A stretch of 64,000 bases of DNA from Neptunicoccus cionae (GCF_002860325.1 NZ_PKOJ01000003.1:310001-374000); one strand, 5' to 3'; shown: positions 36,667 through 45,590, numbered from the stretch's first letter. Notes: generated from the letters alone by a model not told the origin. Translations and numbers: made by a program.

Positions 36667-38598
36667 ATGACGGATCAAACAACCACACAGATGATGCGCT
36701 CGGGCCTGAACCTGATCGGACAGGCCCTGACGATTTATGATGCGGATCTCAGGCTGGCCGTGTCAAACCGCCGCTTTCAGGAGATGTTCGGCCTGCCCGA
36801 CCATCTGGTAGAGACCGGCGCCCGTTTTCGCGAAACCATCGAATATCTCGCGTCCCGCGGAGAGTATGGCCGCGTCGATGACGTGGAGCGTTTCGTTCAG
36901 TCGCGGGTGGATCAGGCGCGGGATTTCGAACCCCATTATATGGAACGCCAGCGCGCTAACGGGGACTGGATCTCGGTAGAGGGCAGCCCGTTGCGCACTG
37001 GCGGCTGGGTAACCGTTTACACGGATATTACCCAGATTAAACGGCAAGAGGCGATGTTGCGCTCCGAAGGGGAAAAGCTCTCGGCCGATCTGATCACCCG
37101 TTCCGAAGAACTGACCGAGACCAACCGCAGGCTTGCCGCCACCAACAGCGCACTGGAAGAAGCCAAGCGCGATCTGATCGACGCAGAGGCCCGCGCCCGT
37201 GTCACAGCAGAAATGACCCCTGCCCACATAGCCCACGTGGATCGCAACAAGATTTACACTTATTCCAACCGCAAACTGTTTGAAGTCATCGGCGCGTCAC
37301 CCCGAGATATTATCGGGCTCAGCACGCAGGAAGCTCTTGGCCCCGATGCCCACCGCCTGATCGACCCGATGTTCGACAAGGCTCTGGCCGGCGAGGCCAG
37401 TGTTGGCGAGTTTGACCTGCACGAAGGCACCCGCCGTGTCCGCGCCGCCTTTACCCCTGACATAGACCCGAGTGGTGAAATCACCGGAGCCTATGTTCTG
37501 TCGATGGACATCACTGCCGAGGCACAGGCCCGCGCCGCCCTGCAACAAACCCGCAAGCGGGAACTGGCGGCGCAGCTAACCAGCGGGCTGGCCCATGATT
37601 TTGCCAATCTCCTGACCGTAATCCTCGGACTACAAGGTCAACTTGAACGTATGGCGGGCCTGCCCCCTGAAGCCGCCGAAGCCATCGCCACGACGAAGGC
37701 TGCGGCCCTTCGGGGCGGGGCATTGCTCGACAAACTTTCCGATGTTTCGGGACGCCGCGCCCTGTCGGTCTCTGCGGTACGTATAGATGCCCTGTTTGAT
37801 GACATTTCCGCGCTGGCCAAGGCTGCCCTGCCGGAAACCATTACACTGACACTGCAAAACGAAGGCATTGAACGCCCCGTCATGCTGGATCGCGGGTTCA
37901 TGCAGGACGGGTTGCTCAATCTGGTACTGAACGCGCGGGATGCGATTATTGGCAACGGGCAGCACAGCGGTACAATCTCCATCACCGCCCGCCTGCGCGG
38001 CACCACATGGGTGGAATTTCAGGTGCGTGACAGCGGCCCCGGCTTCTCGGAAGAGGGCTTGTCCAGCGCACTTGATCCTTTCTTCACCTCCAAAGCTTCC
38101 GAAGGCTCGGGACTGGGTCTGACGATGGTCTACGACTTCGCCCAGCTTTCAGGCGGACGGGTCCGGATCAACAACCGCGCAAGGGGCGGCGCCGAGGTTA
38201 CGGTGCAACTGCCGCTGCGCTACGGCTCTCTCACCTCCGGTCTGGGTATGGTGCTGCTGGTCGAGGACAAGGACGATCTGCGGGTTCAGACCCGCGAAAT
38301 GCTGCGGGCGATGGGCCATGTGGTGTTGGAAACGGACAATGCCGAAGAAGCGCTGGTTCTTTCGCAGGTCCCCGGAATCAGCCATGTCCTCTCCGACATC
38401 ATGCTGGGGGACGGGATGACAGGGCTCGACATGGCCCGTGCGCTACTGGATACAGGGGTAAACGTTCCGGTGATTATGATGACGGGCCTGCCCGCCGATG
38501 ATCCGGTCCGACAGCAGGCCGAAGCGCAGTTCCCCCTTGTGAACAAACCCTTTGCCGAGGCCCAACTGGCCGAGAAATTTGACGAGGTTCAGGCATGA
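36667..38598 (+). CDS. Soluble hybrid PAS sensor histidine kinase
   Basis: A 643-residue cytoplasmic kinase without membrane helices. A PAS_7-like domain comes first (residues about 12-120), then a coiled coil (about 125-175), a second PAS (about 178-285), a HisKA-type dimerisation helix with phospho-accepting His310 in SGLAHDFANLLTV, a HATPase domain (NLVLNARDAI, DSGPGF, GSGLGLTMV; about 400-510) and a C-terminal receiver with Asp577 in LSDIMLGDG. The stop overlaps the next gene by four bases. Orthologous kinases sit beside Liv/PaaK operons in many roseobacters, so it probably senses the transported acid or its CoA ester. Confidence 0.92.
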   Translation: MTDQTTTQMMRSGLNLIGQALTIYDADLRLAVSNRRFQEMFGLPDHLVETGARFRETIEYLASRGEYGRVDDVERFVQSRVDQARDFEPHYMERQRANGDWISVEGSPLRTGGWVTVYTDITQIKRQEAMLRSEGEKLSADLITRSEELTETNRRLAATNSALEEAKRDLIDAEARARVTAEMTPAHIAHVDRNKIYTYSNRKLFEVIGASPRDIIGLSTQEALGPDAHRLIDPMFDKALAGEASVGEFDLHEGTRRVRAAFTPDIDPSGEITGAYVLSMDITAEAQARAALQQTRKRELAAQLTSGLAHDFANLLTVILGLQGQLERMAGLPPEAAEAIATTKAAALRGGALLDKLSDVSGRRALSVSAVRIDALFDDISALAKAALPETITLTLQNEGIERPVMLDRGFMQDGLLNLVLNARDAIIGNGQHSGTISITARLRGTTWVEFQVRDSGPGFSEEGLSSALDPFFTSKASEGSGLGLTMVYDFAQLSGGRVRINNRARGGAEVTVQLPLRYGSLTSGLGMVLLVEDKDDLRVQTREMLRAMGHVVLETDNAEEALVLSQVPGISHVLSDIMLGDGMTGLDMARALLDTGVNVPVIMMTGLPADDPVRQQAEAQFPLVNKPFAEAQLAEKFDEVQA

Positions 38599-39311
38599 GT
38601 ACCCCACAATCCGCCCCGCTGGTCACAATTCTGGACGACGAGCCGCAAATCCGCCTGATGCTGGCCGAAGCCCTTGAAGCCGCCGGATTTCGCACGGCGG
38701 GTTTTGGCCGCGCTACGGAATTCGAAGCGGCAATGGCCAGCATGAATCCGGACATCTGCCTTGTAGATCTCGGCCTGCCGGACAAGGACGGGCTGGCGCT
38801 GGTGCACCGGCTGGCTACAAATCTGGGTGCTGCGATCATTATCATTTCGGGGCGCAATCAGGTACAGGACAAGATCACGGGGTTGGAACTGGGCGCGGAC
38901 GATTATATTATCAAGCCTTTCGATCCTGCCGAAGTGGTCGCCCGCGCCCGCGCCCTGTTACGCCGTGGCCGCACCACCGCCACAACCAAATCACGTATCG
39001 CCCGTTTCGCCGGATGGTCCGCCGATTTCGATCAGTTCCTGCTGCAGTCCGAGCAGGGTGATCCGACCCCGTTCAGCCATGCCGAAGGCGAAGTCCTGCG
39101 GCTGTTTCTGGAGGCCCCGAACCGTTTGATCACCCGCGCGCAGATGCAGGAACTTCTGGGTGGAGAGGCCGGAGACAGTTTTGACCGCGCGATGGATGTC
39201 CGCGTTTCGCGCCTGCGCACCAAGCTGCGGGACGATCCGAAAAAACCAAAGCTGATCAAAACAATCTACGGCGCCGGTTATATTTTTCTCGGCGATGTGC
39301 AGTGGCAATGA
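38595..39311 (+). CDS. OmpR/PhoB-type response regulator
   Basis: A 238-residue regulator. The receiver has acidic residues DDE near position 13, phospho-acceptor Asp58 in LVDLGLPDKDG, and Lys in YIIKPFDPAE. The winged-helix output (about 135-235) shows FSHAEGEVLRLFLEAPNRLITR and RVSRLRTKLRDDPKKPKLIKTIYGAGYIF. It is coupled to the kinase and is expected to control the divergent ligase-Liv operon. Confidence 0.93.
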   Translation: MSTPQSAPLVTILDDEPQIRLMLAEALEAAGFRTAGFGRATEFEAAMASMNPDICLVDLGLPDKDGLALVHRLATNLGAAIIIISGRNQVQDKITGLELGADDYIIKPFDPAEVVARARALLRRGRTTATTKSRIARFAGWSADFDQFLLQSEQGDPTPFSHAEGEVLRLFLEAPNRLITRAQMQELLGGEAGDSFDRAMDVRVSRLRTKLRDDPKKPKLIKTIYGAGYIFLGDVQWQ

Positions 39312-40208
39312 TCAGCCCCGCATGGCCAATTCTCTGATCCGCGACACCAGTTGTTCCAACAGCGCAGAGTCCGCCAGCACCGGACTGCGCCAGAGGGTCA
39401 GGTTCAGTTCAAGAGGCACCTTAACCGGCAGAACCGGAACCAGATCGCCCCGCGCCAGCAATGGCGCTACCAGCGTCTCATGCCCCATCAAAACCCCGCC
39501 ACCGTTCACCGCCTCGCGCACCGCAACGCTGTAAAGGGAATAGCTCGGCCCCGTGCCGGAGTAGTTCTGCTCCGGAAAAGCCGCCTTCGCCCAGCGCGCC
39601 CAGTCGTCTGGCCAGAACTGGTCCGAGATATGGGGCAGTGCCATAAGATCCTCAAAACCGCCCACACCCTGCGCCAGATCGGGCGCGCAAACCGGCAGCA
39701 GGTGATCCGGCCCCGCCAGCAGGATAGCCCCCGCATCATCCGCAGCAGCGCCGAAAAAAATACTTAAATCAAAAGGCTCGCGTGACAGGTTTGGTGGTGT
39801 TTCCATCGCCGTGACAGAAATCCGCGTTTCAGGCAGCGCGCGGCGCAGGTCGGGCAACCATTCTGCCAGCAGTAATTGCGCGACGCTTGGCAGTGTTGCG
39901 ATGTTGAGGCTTCGGGGTGCTGCCAGACTGCGCAGCTTCTGGCTCGCCACGCTGATTGCATCAAAGGCGTCGATAAATTCCGGCAGCACCTGCTGGCCCA
40001 AAGGCGACAGGCTAACCCCTTGAGCATGGCGCATAAAAAGTGCCCCGCCGCACCAGCCCTCCAGTGTTTTGACATGCTGCGCCACCGCCCCGGCGGAAAC
40101 GTTCAGCTCTGCAGCCGCCTGCTTGAAACCGCCAAGGCGCGCAGCAGATTCAAACGCCCGCATCGCGTTAAGCGAAGGCAGCGAGGGACGGGGAGGATTG
40201 ACAGCCAT
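39312..40208 (-). CDS. LysR-family (GcvA-like) transcriptional regulator
   Basis: A 298-residue regulator. The HTH (residues about 10-70) reads LNAMRAFESAARLGGFKQAAAELNVSAGAVAQHVKTLE, the GcvA-like form, followed by an effector-binding domain. Its stop touches the response regulator stop (convergent). It is divergent from the SHMT-fold enzyme gene with 101 bases between starts, the usual arrangement for a LysR regulator and its target. Confidence 0.9.
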   Translation of the reverse strand: MAVNPPRPSLPSLNAMRAFESAARLGGFKQAAAELNVSAGAVAQHVKTLEGWCGGALFMRHAQGVSLSPLGQQVLPEFIDAFDAISVASQKLRSLAAPRSLNIATLPSVAQLLLAEWLPDLRRALPETRISVTAMETPPNLSREPFDLSIFFGAAADDAGAILLAGPDHLLPVCAPDLAQGVGGFEDLMALPHISDQFWPDDWARWAKAAFPEQNYSGTGPSYSLYSVAVREAVNGGGVLMGHETLVAPLLARGDLVPVLPVKVPLELNLTLWRSPVLADSALLEQLVSRIRELAMRG

Positions 40209-40212
40209 AACG

Positions 40213-40236
40213 TAGACCTATTTTTTCTAGGCCTAG
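40213..40236. promoter_or_regulatory. Candidate LysR operator (TAGRCCTA repeats)
   Basis: TAGACCTA at 40213-40220 and TAGGCCTA at 40228-40235 are direct repeats 15 bases apart, and the second is the core of the perfect dyad CTAGGCCTAG (40227-40236). They abut the LysR start codon. Confidence 0.5.
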
Positions 40237-40309
40237 TCCATAGCAATTCTGATTTGCAAAGAAAAGCAGCGACTTCCATTCTGGCACAAACTCAAGACAG
40301 GATAGCGTA

Positions 40310-41632
40310 ATGACCGCATTGACCAACAGGCACTGGGTGCCCGCCCACTCCGAAAAGCTGGTACAAAAGATTGCTGCCGGAACCGCCAAAGCCGCATCGG
40401 GTGATATTGCCACACAGCTCGAAACGCTGGCGCAAAACAATCGCACCATCCACGAGCAGGAATGTTTCAACCTCAATCCCGCAACCAATGTAATCAATCC
40501 CCGCGCAGCCGCCCTGTTAAGCAGCGGGATCGGCGAACGGCCTTCGCTCGGCTATCCGGGCGACAAGTACGAAATGGGGCTTGAAGCGATTGAGGAGATC
40601 GAGGTGATCTGCGCCGAACTCGCCGCCGAGATATTCCGCGCGAGCTTCGCTGAAATCCGCGTACCATCGGGGGCTATTGCCAACCTTTACGCTTTCATGG
40701 CCACCTGTAAACCCGGCGACACGATCATCGCCCCGCCCGCCAGCATTGGCGGTCACGTCACCCACCACAGCGCGGGCTGCGCAGGCCTCTACGGGCTGAA
40801 CGTGATCCACGCTCCGGTAGATACAGACGGCTACACTGTGGATTTGGACGGTCTACGCAAGCTGGCGCGGGAGTCCCGCCCCAAGCTTATCACCATCGGC
40901 TGCTCGCTCAACCTCTTCCCCCATCCGGTTGCAGAAATCCGCGCCATTGCGGATGAGGTCGGCGCAAAGCTGTTGTTTGATGCGGCCCATCAATGCGGCA
41001 TCATCGCCGGTCAAGCATGGCCCGATCCGCTGGAACAAGGCGCGCATCTGATGACGATGAGCACCTATAAATCGCTCGGCGGGCCCGCTGGCGGGCTAAT
41101 TGTCAGTAACGACCCCGACCTTGCCGAACGGCTCGACGCCATCGCCTTCCCCGGTATGACAGCCAACTTTGATGCTTCAAAATCTGCTGCGCTCGCCATG
41201 TCACTGCTGGACTGGCGCGACCACGGCAAAGTCTATGCTGCTGAAATGGTAGCTGTGTCTCAGGCGCTGGCAGCCGCCCTGAGCGACCGCGACGTTCCGG
41301 TATTCCAAGCAGCAAAAGGCGCGACCCTTTCCCATCAGTTCGCTATAGAAGCCGCAGGCTTTGGCGGCGGCCAGACCGCAGCAAAAAAACTGCGCAAGGC
41401 CGGCTTCCTGACCTGTGGCATCGGACTGCCGATTGCAGAACTGGAAGGAGACCTCAACGGCCTGCGGATCGGCACCCCCGAGATCGTCCGCTGGGGTGTC
41501 ACGCCGCAGGACACGCCCGAACTGGCCGACCTGCTCGCCCGCGCACTCCGCTCAAACGCACCGGACACACTCGCCGCAGAAACCAAAGCCCTGCGCGCCC
41601 GGTTCAACAAACTGCATTATGTGAACGGATAG
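40310..41632 (+). CDS. SHMT-fold PLP enzyme (serine hydroxymethyltransferase-like)
   Basis: A 440-residue fold-type I PLP enzyme. The region FNLNPATNVINPRAAALLSSG and LGYPGDKYEMGLEAIEEIE parallels the SHMT N-terminus; LLFDAAHQCGIIAG carries the pyridine Asp and its His. The PLP lysine is Lys254 in MSTYKSLGGPAGG, compared with TTTHKTLRGPRGG in true SHMT: the His before Lys is Tyr and the Arg after it is missing. It may be a folate-independent aldolase or an alpha-methylserine-type enzyme. The LysR regulator is divergent. The housekeeping glyA should lie elsewhere. Confidence 0.82.
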   Translation: MTALTNRHWVPAHSEKLVQKIAAGTAKAASGDIATQLETLAQNNRTIHEQECFNLNPATNVINPRAAALLSSGIGERPSLGYPGDKYEMGLEAIEEIEVICAELAAEIFRASFAEIRVPSGAIANLYAFMATCKPGDTIIAPPASIGGHVTHHSAGCAGLYGLNVIHAPVDTDGYTVDLDGLRKLARESRPKLITIGCSLNLFPHPVAEIRAIADEVGAKLLFDAAHQCGIIAGQAWPDPLEQGAHLMTMSTYKSLGGPAGGLIVSNDPDLAERLDAIAFPGMTANFDASKSAALAMSLLDWRDHGKVYAAEMVAVSQALAAALSDRDVPVFQAAKGATLSHQFAIEAAGFGGGQTAAKKLRKAGFLTCGIGLPIAELEGDLNGLRIGTPEIVRWGVTPQDTPELADLLARALRSNAPDTLAAETKALRARFNKLHYVNG

Positions 41633-41637
41633 AGGGG

Positions 41638-42561
41638 TTACATTGTCTCCCCTTGCCCAAAAGTGTTCTCTCTGTGGAATTTCAGATAATCCGGATGGGA
41701 GTGATCCCGTGCGTTGTCTGGCAGTAACAACTTCTGCCCGGGGGTTATCAGCCGTGCTGCAACATCCCCGGGAACTTTATTATGCGATATTAATATGCTA
41801 AGATCATCTGCTACAGATATCAGACCGCGATCGAACATCCAGTGTAGCGTACCCGACAGGGCCAATCCGTTCTGCACGACATCCGGCCCGTCATCCGCCA
41901 CAGCGCGGATGTGCGCTGCCTGAACTTCCGGCCGCCCACCCCCGTTACGTAATTGCAAACCTGAAATGGCGCAGCGGCCCTTATAAGCCGCTTTCACTAA
42001 ACGCTGGAAAGAAGCGTCCCGCGCAGGACGCGAGGTTAGGATCTTCGACCGGTCTTCCACCGGCTGCAAGCCAAGAAATGGGGCGTGATTTTCAGCAAGC
42101 CCAGACATCGGCGATTGCAAATCTACCCGGGGTATCACGTCGGCTCCTTCAAGCTCGGTCAAACCGGCATCCAAAATACTAGCAAACTCCGATGGAGACA
42201 GTTTACGCACAGCAGAAACTGAAGCGCCTCCAGACATGGGCGACCCATCGCTCTTACGCAATGATTTTTCATATGCGATACCGTTTGGATCGGCACGGCG
42301 CACAACCCGTTCAAATTGCCAGCGCGACCCACGATCAAGCAAAGCGTAGTAATGCCCTTCGTTCTTCGGATCTGGCACAACATCCTTTACCTTTTGGACT
42401 GATACGTAACCAAAAGCCCCGCGACGACTCTCATAGAAAATCACCCAATCCCCAATGGTCTGCTGAACCGTCCCGAGATACTGTCTGGGAAAATGGTAGG
42501 CTTCACCGGGCTGGTCATCGTAAATTGACTGCGGGTTTTGTATAAAAATTGCATTAACCAT
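41638..42561 (-). CDS. HNH endonuclease with N-terminal PUA-like domain
   Basis: A 307-residue protein in two parts. Residues about 1-130 (HFPRQYLGTVQQTIGDWVIFYE, YVSVQKVKDVVPD, YYALLDRG) look like a PUA/EVE-type beta-barrel, a fold used to read modified bases. Residues about 190-265 form an HNH_2 nuclease: GRCAISGLQL, VQAAHIRAVADDG, VQNGLALSGTLHWMFDRGLISV, giving the catalytic His, Asn and His. Base composition looks lower in G+C than the flanks, and the start has no clear ribosome site, which suggests transfer. A modification-dependent restriction role is inferred. No methylase or partner gene is adjacent. Confidence 0.8.
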   Translation of the reverse strand: MVNAIFIQNPQSIYDDQPGEAYHFPRQYLGTVQQTIGDWVIFYESRRGAFGYVSVQKVKDVVPDPKNEGHYYALLDRGSRWQFERVVRRADPNGIAYEKSLRKSDGSPMSGGASVSAVRKLSPSEFASILDAGLTELEGADVIPRVDLQSPMSGLAENHAPFLGLQPVEDRSKILTSRPARDASFQRLVKAAYKGRCAISGLQLRNGGGRPEVQAAHIRAVADDGPDVVQNGLALSGTLHWMFDRGLISVADDLSILISHNKVPGDVAARLITPGQKLLLPDNARDHSHPDYLKFHRENTFGQGETM

Positions 42562-42602
42562 ATTCGTTACAGAAAACCCAGCTTAAACAAATTCTGCAAC
42601 AT

Positions 42603-42636
42603 AAAAAACGGGGGCCGCACTACTGCCGCCCCCGTT
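42603..42636 (-). terminator. Terminator of the formate dehydrogenase gene
   Basis: On the minus strand, stem AACGGGGGC / GCCCCCGTT with a 12-base loop, then TTTT. The repeat copy at 42636-42656 lies between the gene and this stem. Confidence 0.88.
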
Positions 42637-42656
42637 TCAATGTTCCAAAAATACTC
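42636..42656. repeat. Short intergenic repeat, copy 3 of 3
   Basis: TTCAATGTTCC, one A, then AAAATACTC, 20 bases beyond the formate dehydrogenase stop and fused to the terminator stem. Confidence 0.85.
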
Positions 42657-42675
42657 GGCCTGGCCGCGCAGCAGT

Positions 42676-45456
42676 TTATTCCGCTGCGATGGCGTCTTCC
42701 GCTTTTTCCACCCGCACAGCCGAGAATTTGAATTCGGGAATTTTGCCATAAGGATCAAGCGCGGAGTTGGTCAGGATATTCGCCGCTGCTTCCACATAGG
42801 CAAAGGGCAGAAACACCATATCCTCGGCCACAGCGCGGTCTGCGCGGGCCATCGTGACAATCGTGCCCCGTTTGGTGGTCAGACGGATCATGCCACCCGG
42901 CTCCACCCCCATTTTGCGCAGGGTTTTGGGATGCAGGGAGCAGTTCGCTTCCGGCTCAACCGCATCCAGAACCGATGCACGGCGGGTCATGGAACCGGTG
43001 TGCCAGTGTTCCAACTGCCGTCCGGTTGTCAGGATCATCGGATATTCCGCATCCGGCACATCATCGGGCGGAATGATGCTGGCAGGGGTAAATCGCGCGC
43101 GACCTTCGGGGCGCGGGAAACCGTCCCCAAAAACAATCGCCTGCCCGGGATCGGTGGGGGAGAGGGACGGATAGGTCACCGCCTCGTTTTCCAGACGTTC
43201 CCATGTGATATTGTCGAGCGAGGGCATACCCATTTTCATCTCGGCAAAAATCTCGCGCGGGTGGGTGTAGGTCCAGTCCAGCCCCAGCCGTTGCGCCAGT
43301 TCCGTGGTAATCGCCCAATCCTCGCGCGCATCGCCCGGAGGCGGCACAGCGGGCCGTCCCATCTGCACCTGACGGTTGGTGTTGGTCACAGTGCCGGTCT
43401 TTTCCGCAAAGGCGCTTGCTGGCAGGATCACATCTGCATAATTCGCGGTTTCTGTCAGGAAAATATCCTGCACCACCAGATGTTCCAGTTTGGCGAGCGC
43501 GTCGCGGGCGTGTTCCACATCTGGATCGGACATGGCTGGGTTTTCGCCCAGAATATACATGCCGTGAATGTCACCGGCATGGATCGCATCCATGATCTCT
43601 ACCACGGTCAGGCCTTTTTCGGCGCCGAAATCCACGTCAGAGTTCCAGATCTCGTTGAAGGCGGAACGCACGCCGTCCTCGCCAACGGGCTGGTAATCCG
43701 GCAGGAACATCGGGATCATCCCCGCGTCGGATGCCCCTTGCACGTTGTTCTGCCCGCGCAGCGGATGCAGGCCCGCCCCCGGACGCCCGACCTGCCCTGT
43801 CATCAACGCAAGCGAGATCAGGCAGCGGGAATTGTCCGTACCGTGAATGTGCTGGGAAATCCCCATTCCCCAGAAAATCATCCCCGCTTTGGCACCGGCA
43901 AACAGCCGCGCCACTTCTTTCAGTTCCTCGGCCTCTACGCCGCAGAGTTCTGCCATCTTCTCTGGCGGAAAATCCTTCAGATGGGCCTTTTGCGCCTCCC
44001 AGTTCTCGGTATAGGCGGCGATATACTGTTTATCGTAAAGCTCTTCCTCTACGATGGTGTGCATGATCGCGTTCAGCATGGCCACATCGGTTCCGGGCCG
44101 GAATTTCAGCCGGTGGGTCGCATATTTGCCGAGGCCCACACCGCGCGGATCCATGACAATCAGCTTGCCGCCCCGTTTGGTGAATTGTTTGAAATAAGTG
44201 GCCGCAACGGGGTGGTTTTCAATCGGGTTGGCCCCGATCACAATCGCCACATCCGCGTTCTCGATCTCGTTGAAGGTGGCCGATACCGCGCCCGAGCCGA
44301 CGTTTTCCATCAGTGCTGCCACACTCGAGGCATGGCACAGCCGCGTGCAGTGGTCCACGTTGTTGTGACCGAAGCCCTGACGGATCAGTTTCTGGAACAG
44401 ATAGGCTTCCTCGTTAGAGCATTTTGCCGATCCGAAACCGGCAATGGATTTGCCGCCTTTTTCGTCCCGCAGCTTGGCCAGCCCGCCCGCAGCGGCAGTC
44501 ATGGCTTCTTCCCATGTGGCCTCGCGGAAGAAATCCAGCACGGAATCGGGATGCACGTTCAACCCTTTCGGCGGCGCATCCTCGCGCCGGATCAGCGGCT
44601 TGGTCAGGCGGTGTTCGTGGTGGATATAGTCAAACCCGAAGCGCCCCTTCACGCACAGCCGCCCTTCGTTGGCTGGGCCGTCGATACCATCTACCCAAGC
44701 GACTTTTTCATCCTTGATTTTCAGGCTGATCTGGCATCCGACACCGCAGAAGGGGCAGACTGATTTCACTTCGCGGTCATAGTCCTGACTGTCCCCGACC
44801 TGCTGCGCATCCAGCGCTGTGGCGGGCATCAGCGCGCCTGTCGGGCAGGCTTGCACGCATTCCCCGCAGGCAACACAGGTGCTACCACCCATCGGGTCGT
44901 TCATATCAAAAACGATCTGACTATCGTGACCGCGCCCTGCCATACCGATCACATCGTTTACCTGCACTTCGCGGCAGGCCCGTACACACAGGTTGCACTG
45001 GATGCAGGCGTCCAGATTGACCCGCATCGCAACATGGCTGTCATCCAGCAGCGGAATCCGGTCCGGTTCGAGTGCGGGAAAACGGCTCTCGCTGACGTTC
45101 TGCAGTTCGGCCATATCCCAGAAATGAGAGGATTTATCGTGGGCTTTCTCGCGCTCCGGCTGGTCTGCCATCAGCATCTCGATCACCATCTTGCGGGCGG
45201 AACTGGCCCGCGCGGATTGGGATTTGACCACCATGCCTTCAGCGGGTTTGCGGATGCAAGAGGCCACCAGCGTGCGTTCGCCGTCCACTTCCACCATACA
45301 GGCGCGGCAGTTTCCGTCCGAACGATAGCCTTTCTCGCCGGAGTGACACAAATGGGGAATCGTCGTGCCTTCCCGTTTTGCCACCTCCCAGATTGTTTCA
45401 TCCGGTGCGGCCAGAACCACCTGACCGTCAAGGGTGAACTCGATTGCATCTGCCAT
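42676..45456 (-). CDS. Formate dehydrogenase alpha subunit (FdsA/NuoG-like)
   Basis: A 926-residue molybdenum or tungsten bis-MGD enzyme. Residues about 1-80 are a [2Fe-2S] ferredoxin domain (CHSGEKGYRSDGNCRACMVEV), then NuoG-like and 2x[4Fe-4S] clusters (CIQCNLCVRACREV, CVACGECVQACPTGA, about 145-205), then the catalytic part starting CPFCGVGCQISL. The metal ligand is Cys374 in DHCTRLCHASSV, where E. coli FdhF has selenocysteine; the following His and the GANPIENHP loop are conserved. Length matches the NAD-linked FdsA type. The diaphorase genes fdsB and fdsG and the maturation genes fdsC/fdhD are not next to it. Confidence 0.9.
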   Translation of the reverse strand: MADAIEFTLDGQVVLAAPDETIWEVAKREGTTIPHLCHSGEKGYRSDGNCRACMVEVDGERTLVASCIRKPAEGMVVKSQSARASSARKMVIEMLMADQPEREKAHDKSSHFWDMAELQNVSESRFPALEPDRIPLLDDSHVAMRVNLDACIQCNLCVRACREVQVNDVIGMAGRGHDSQIVFDMNDPMGGSTCVACGECVQACPTGALMPATALDAQQVGDSQDYDREVKSVCPFCGVGCQISLKIKDEKVAWVDGIDGPANEGRLCVKGRFGFDYIHHEHRLTKPLIRREDAPPKGLNVHPDSVLDFFREATWEEAMTAAAGGLAKLRDEKGGKSIAGFGSAKCSNEEAYLFQKLIRQGFGHNNVDHCTRLCHASSVAALMENVGSGAVSATFNEIENADVAIVIGANPIENHPVAATYFKQFTKRGGKLIVMDPRGVGLGKYATHRLKFRPGTDVAMLNAIMHTIVEEELYDKQYIAAYTENWEAQKAHLKDFPPEKMAELCGVEAEELKEVARLFAGAKAGMIFWGMGISQHIHGTDNSRCLISLALMTGQVGRPGAGLHPLRGQNNVQGASDAGMIPMFLPDYQPVGEDGVRSAFNEIWNSDVDFGAEKGLTVVEIMDAIHAGDIHGMYILGENPAMSDPDVEHARDALAKLEHLVVQDIFLTETANYADVILPASAFAEKTGTVTNTNRQVQMGRPAVPPPGDAREDWAITTELAQRLGLDWTYTHPREIFAEMKMGMPSLDNITWERLENEAVTYPSLSPTDPGQAIVFGDGFPRPEGRARFTPASIIPPDDVPDAEYPMILTTGRQLEHWHTGSMTRRASVLDAVEPEANCSLHPKTLRKMGVEPGGMIRLTTKRGTIVTMARADRAVAEDMVFLPFAYVEAAANILTNSALDPYGKIPEFKFSAVRVEKAEDAIAAE

Positions 45457-45509
45457 GGCAAGGCCTCCCGCGTATTCCTTCAGTTGCTGATGTTAGAGCA
45501 TACCGGACC

Positions 45510-45590
45510 GGTTTCGCAAAGCGAAGAACCGACCAATAAGCACCTGTTTACGCGCTACGGCGTCTTGGACCTCCCGACCGCAAGTGCGGT
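45510..45590. promoter_or_regulatory. Two dyads in the fdh/saccharopine dehydrogenase divergent region
   Basis: An imperfect hairpin GGTT-TCGC-AAA-GCGA-AG-AACC at 45510-45530 and a 14-bp palindrome ACCGCA-AG-TGCGGT at 45577-45590. The 205-base gap between starts holds no gene that I can support. Confidence 0.4.

Noticed and set aside
41638-42561. Part of a multi-gene anti-phage island
   Set aside because: Only the HNH gene looks foreign. Both flanks are ordinary metabolic genes, with no integrase, direct repeats or second defence gene within the window.
44335-44337. Selenocysteine in the formate dehydrogenase
   Set aside because: The codon at the metal ligand is TGC (Cys374), not TGA, so no selenocysteine insertion is needed.
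42538-44763. A 741-residue open frame on the plus strand opposite the formate dehydrogenase gene
   Set aside because: It lies antisense to a highly conserved gene, has no recognisable domain, and arises from the G/C-rich third codon positions of the real gene. The same applies to long opposite frames over the acyl-CoA synthetase (34517-36658), atpD (13116-14477), atpA (15340-16326), clpA (21813-22892) and purH (61724-63310).
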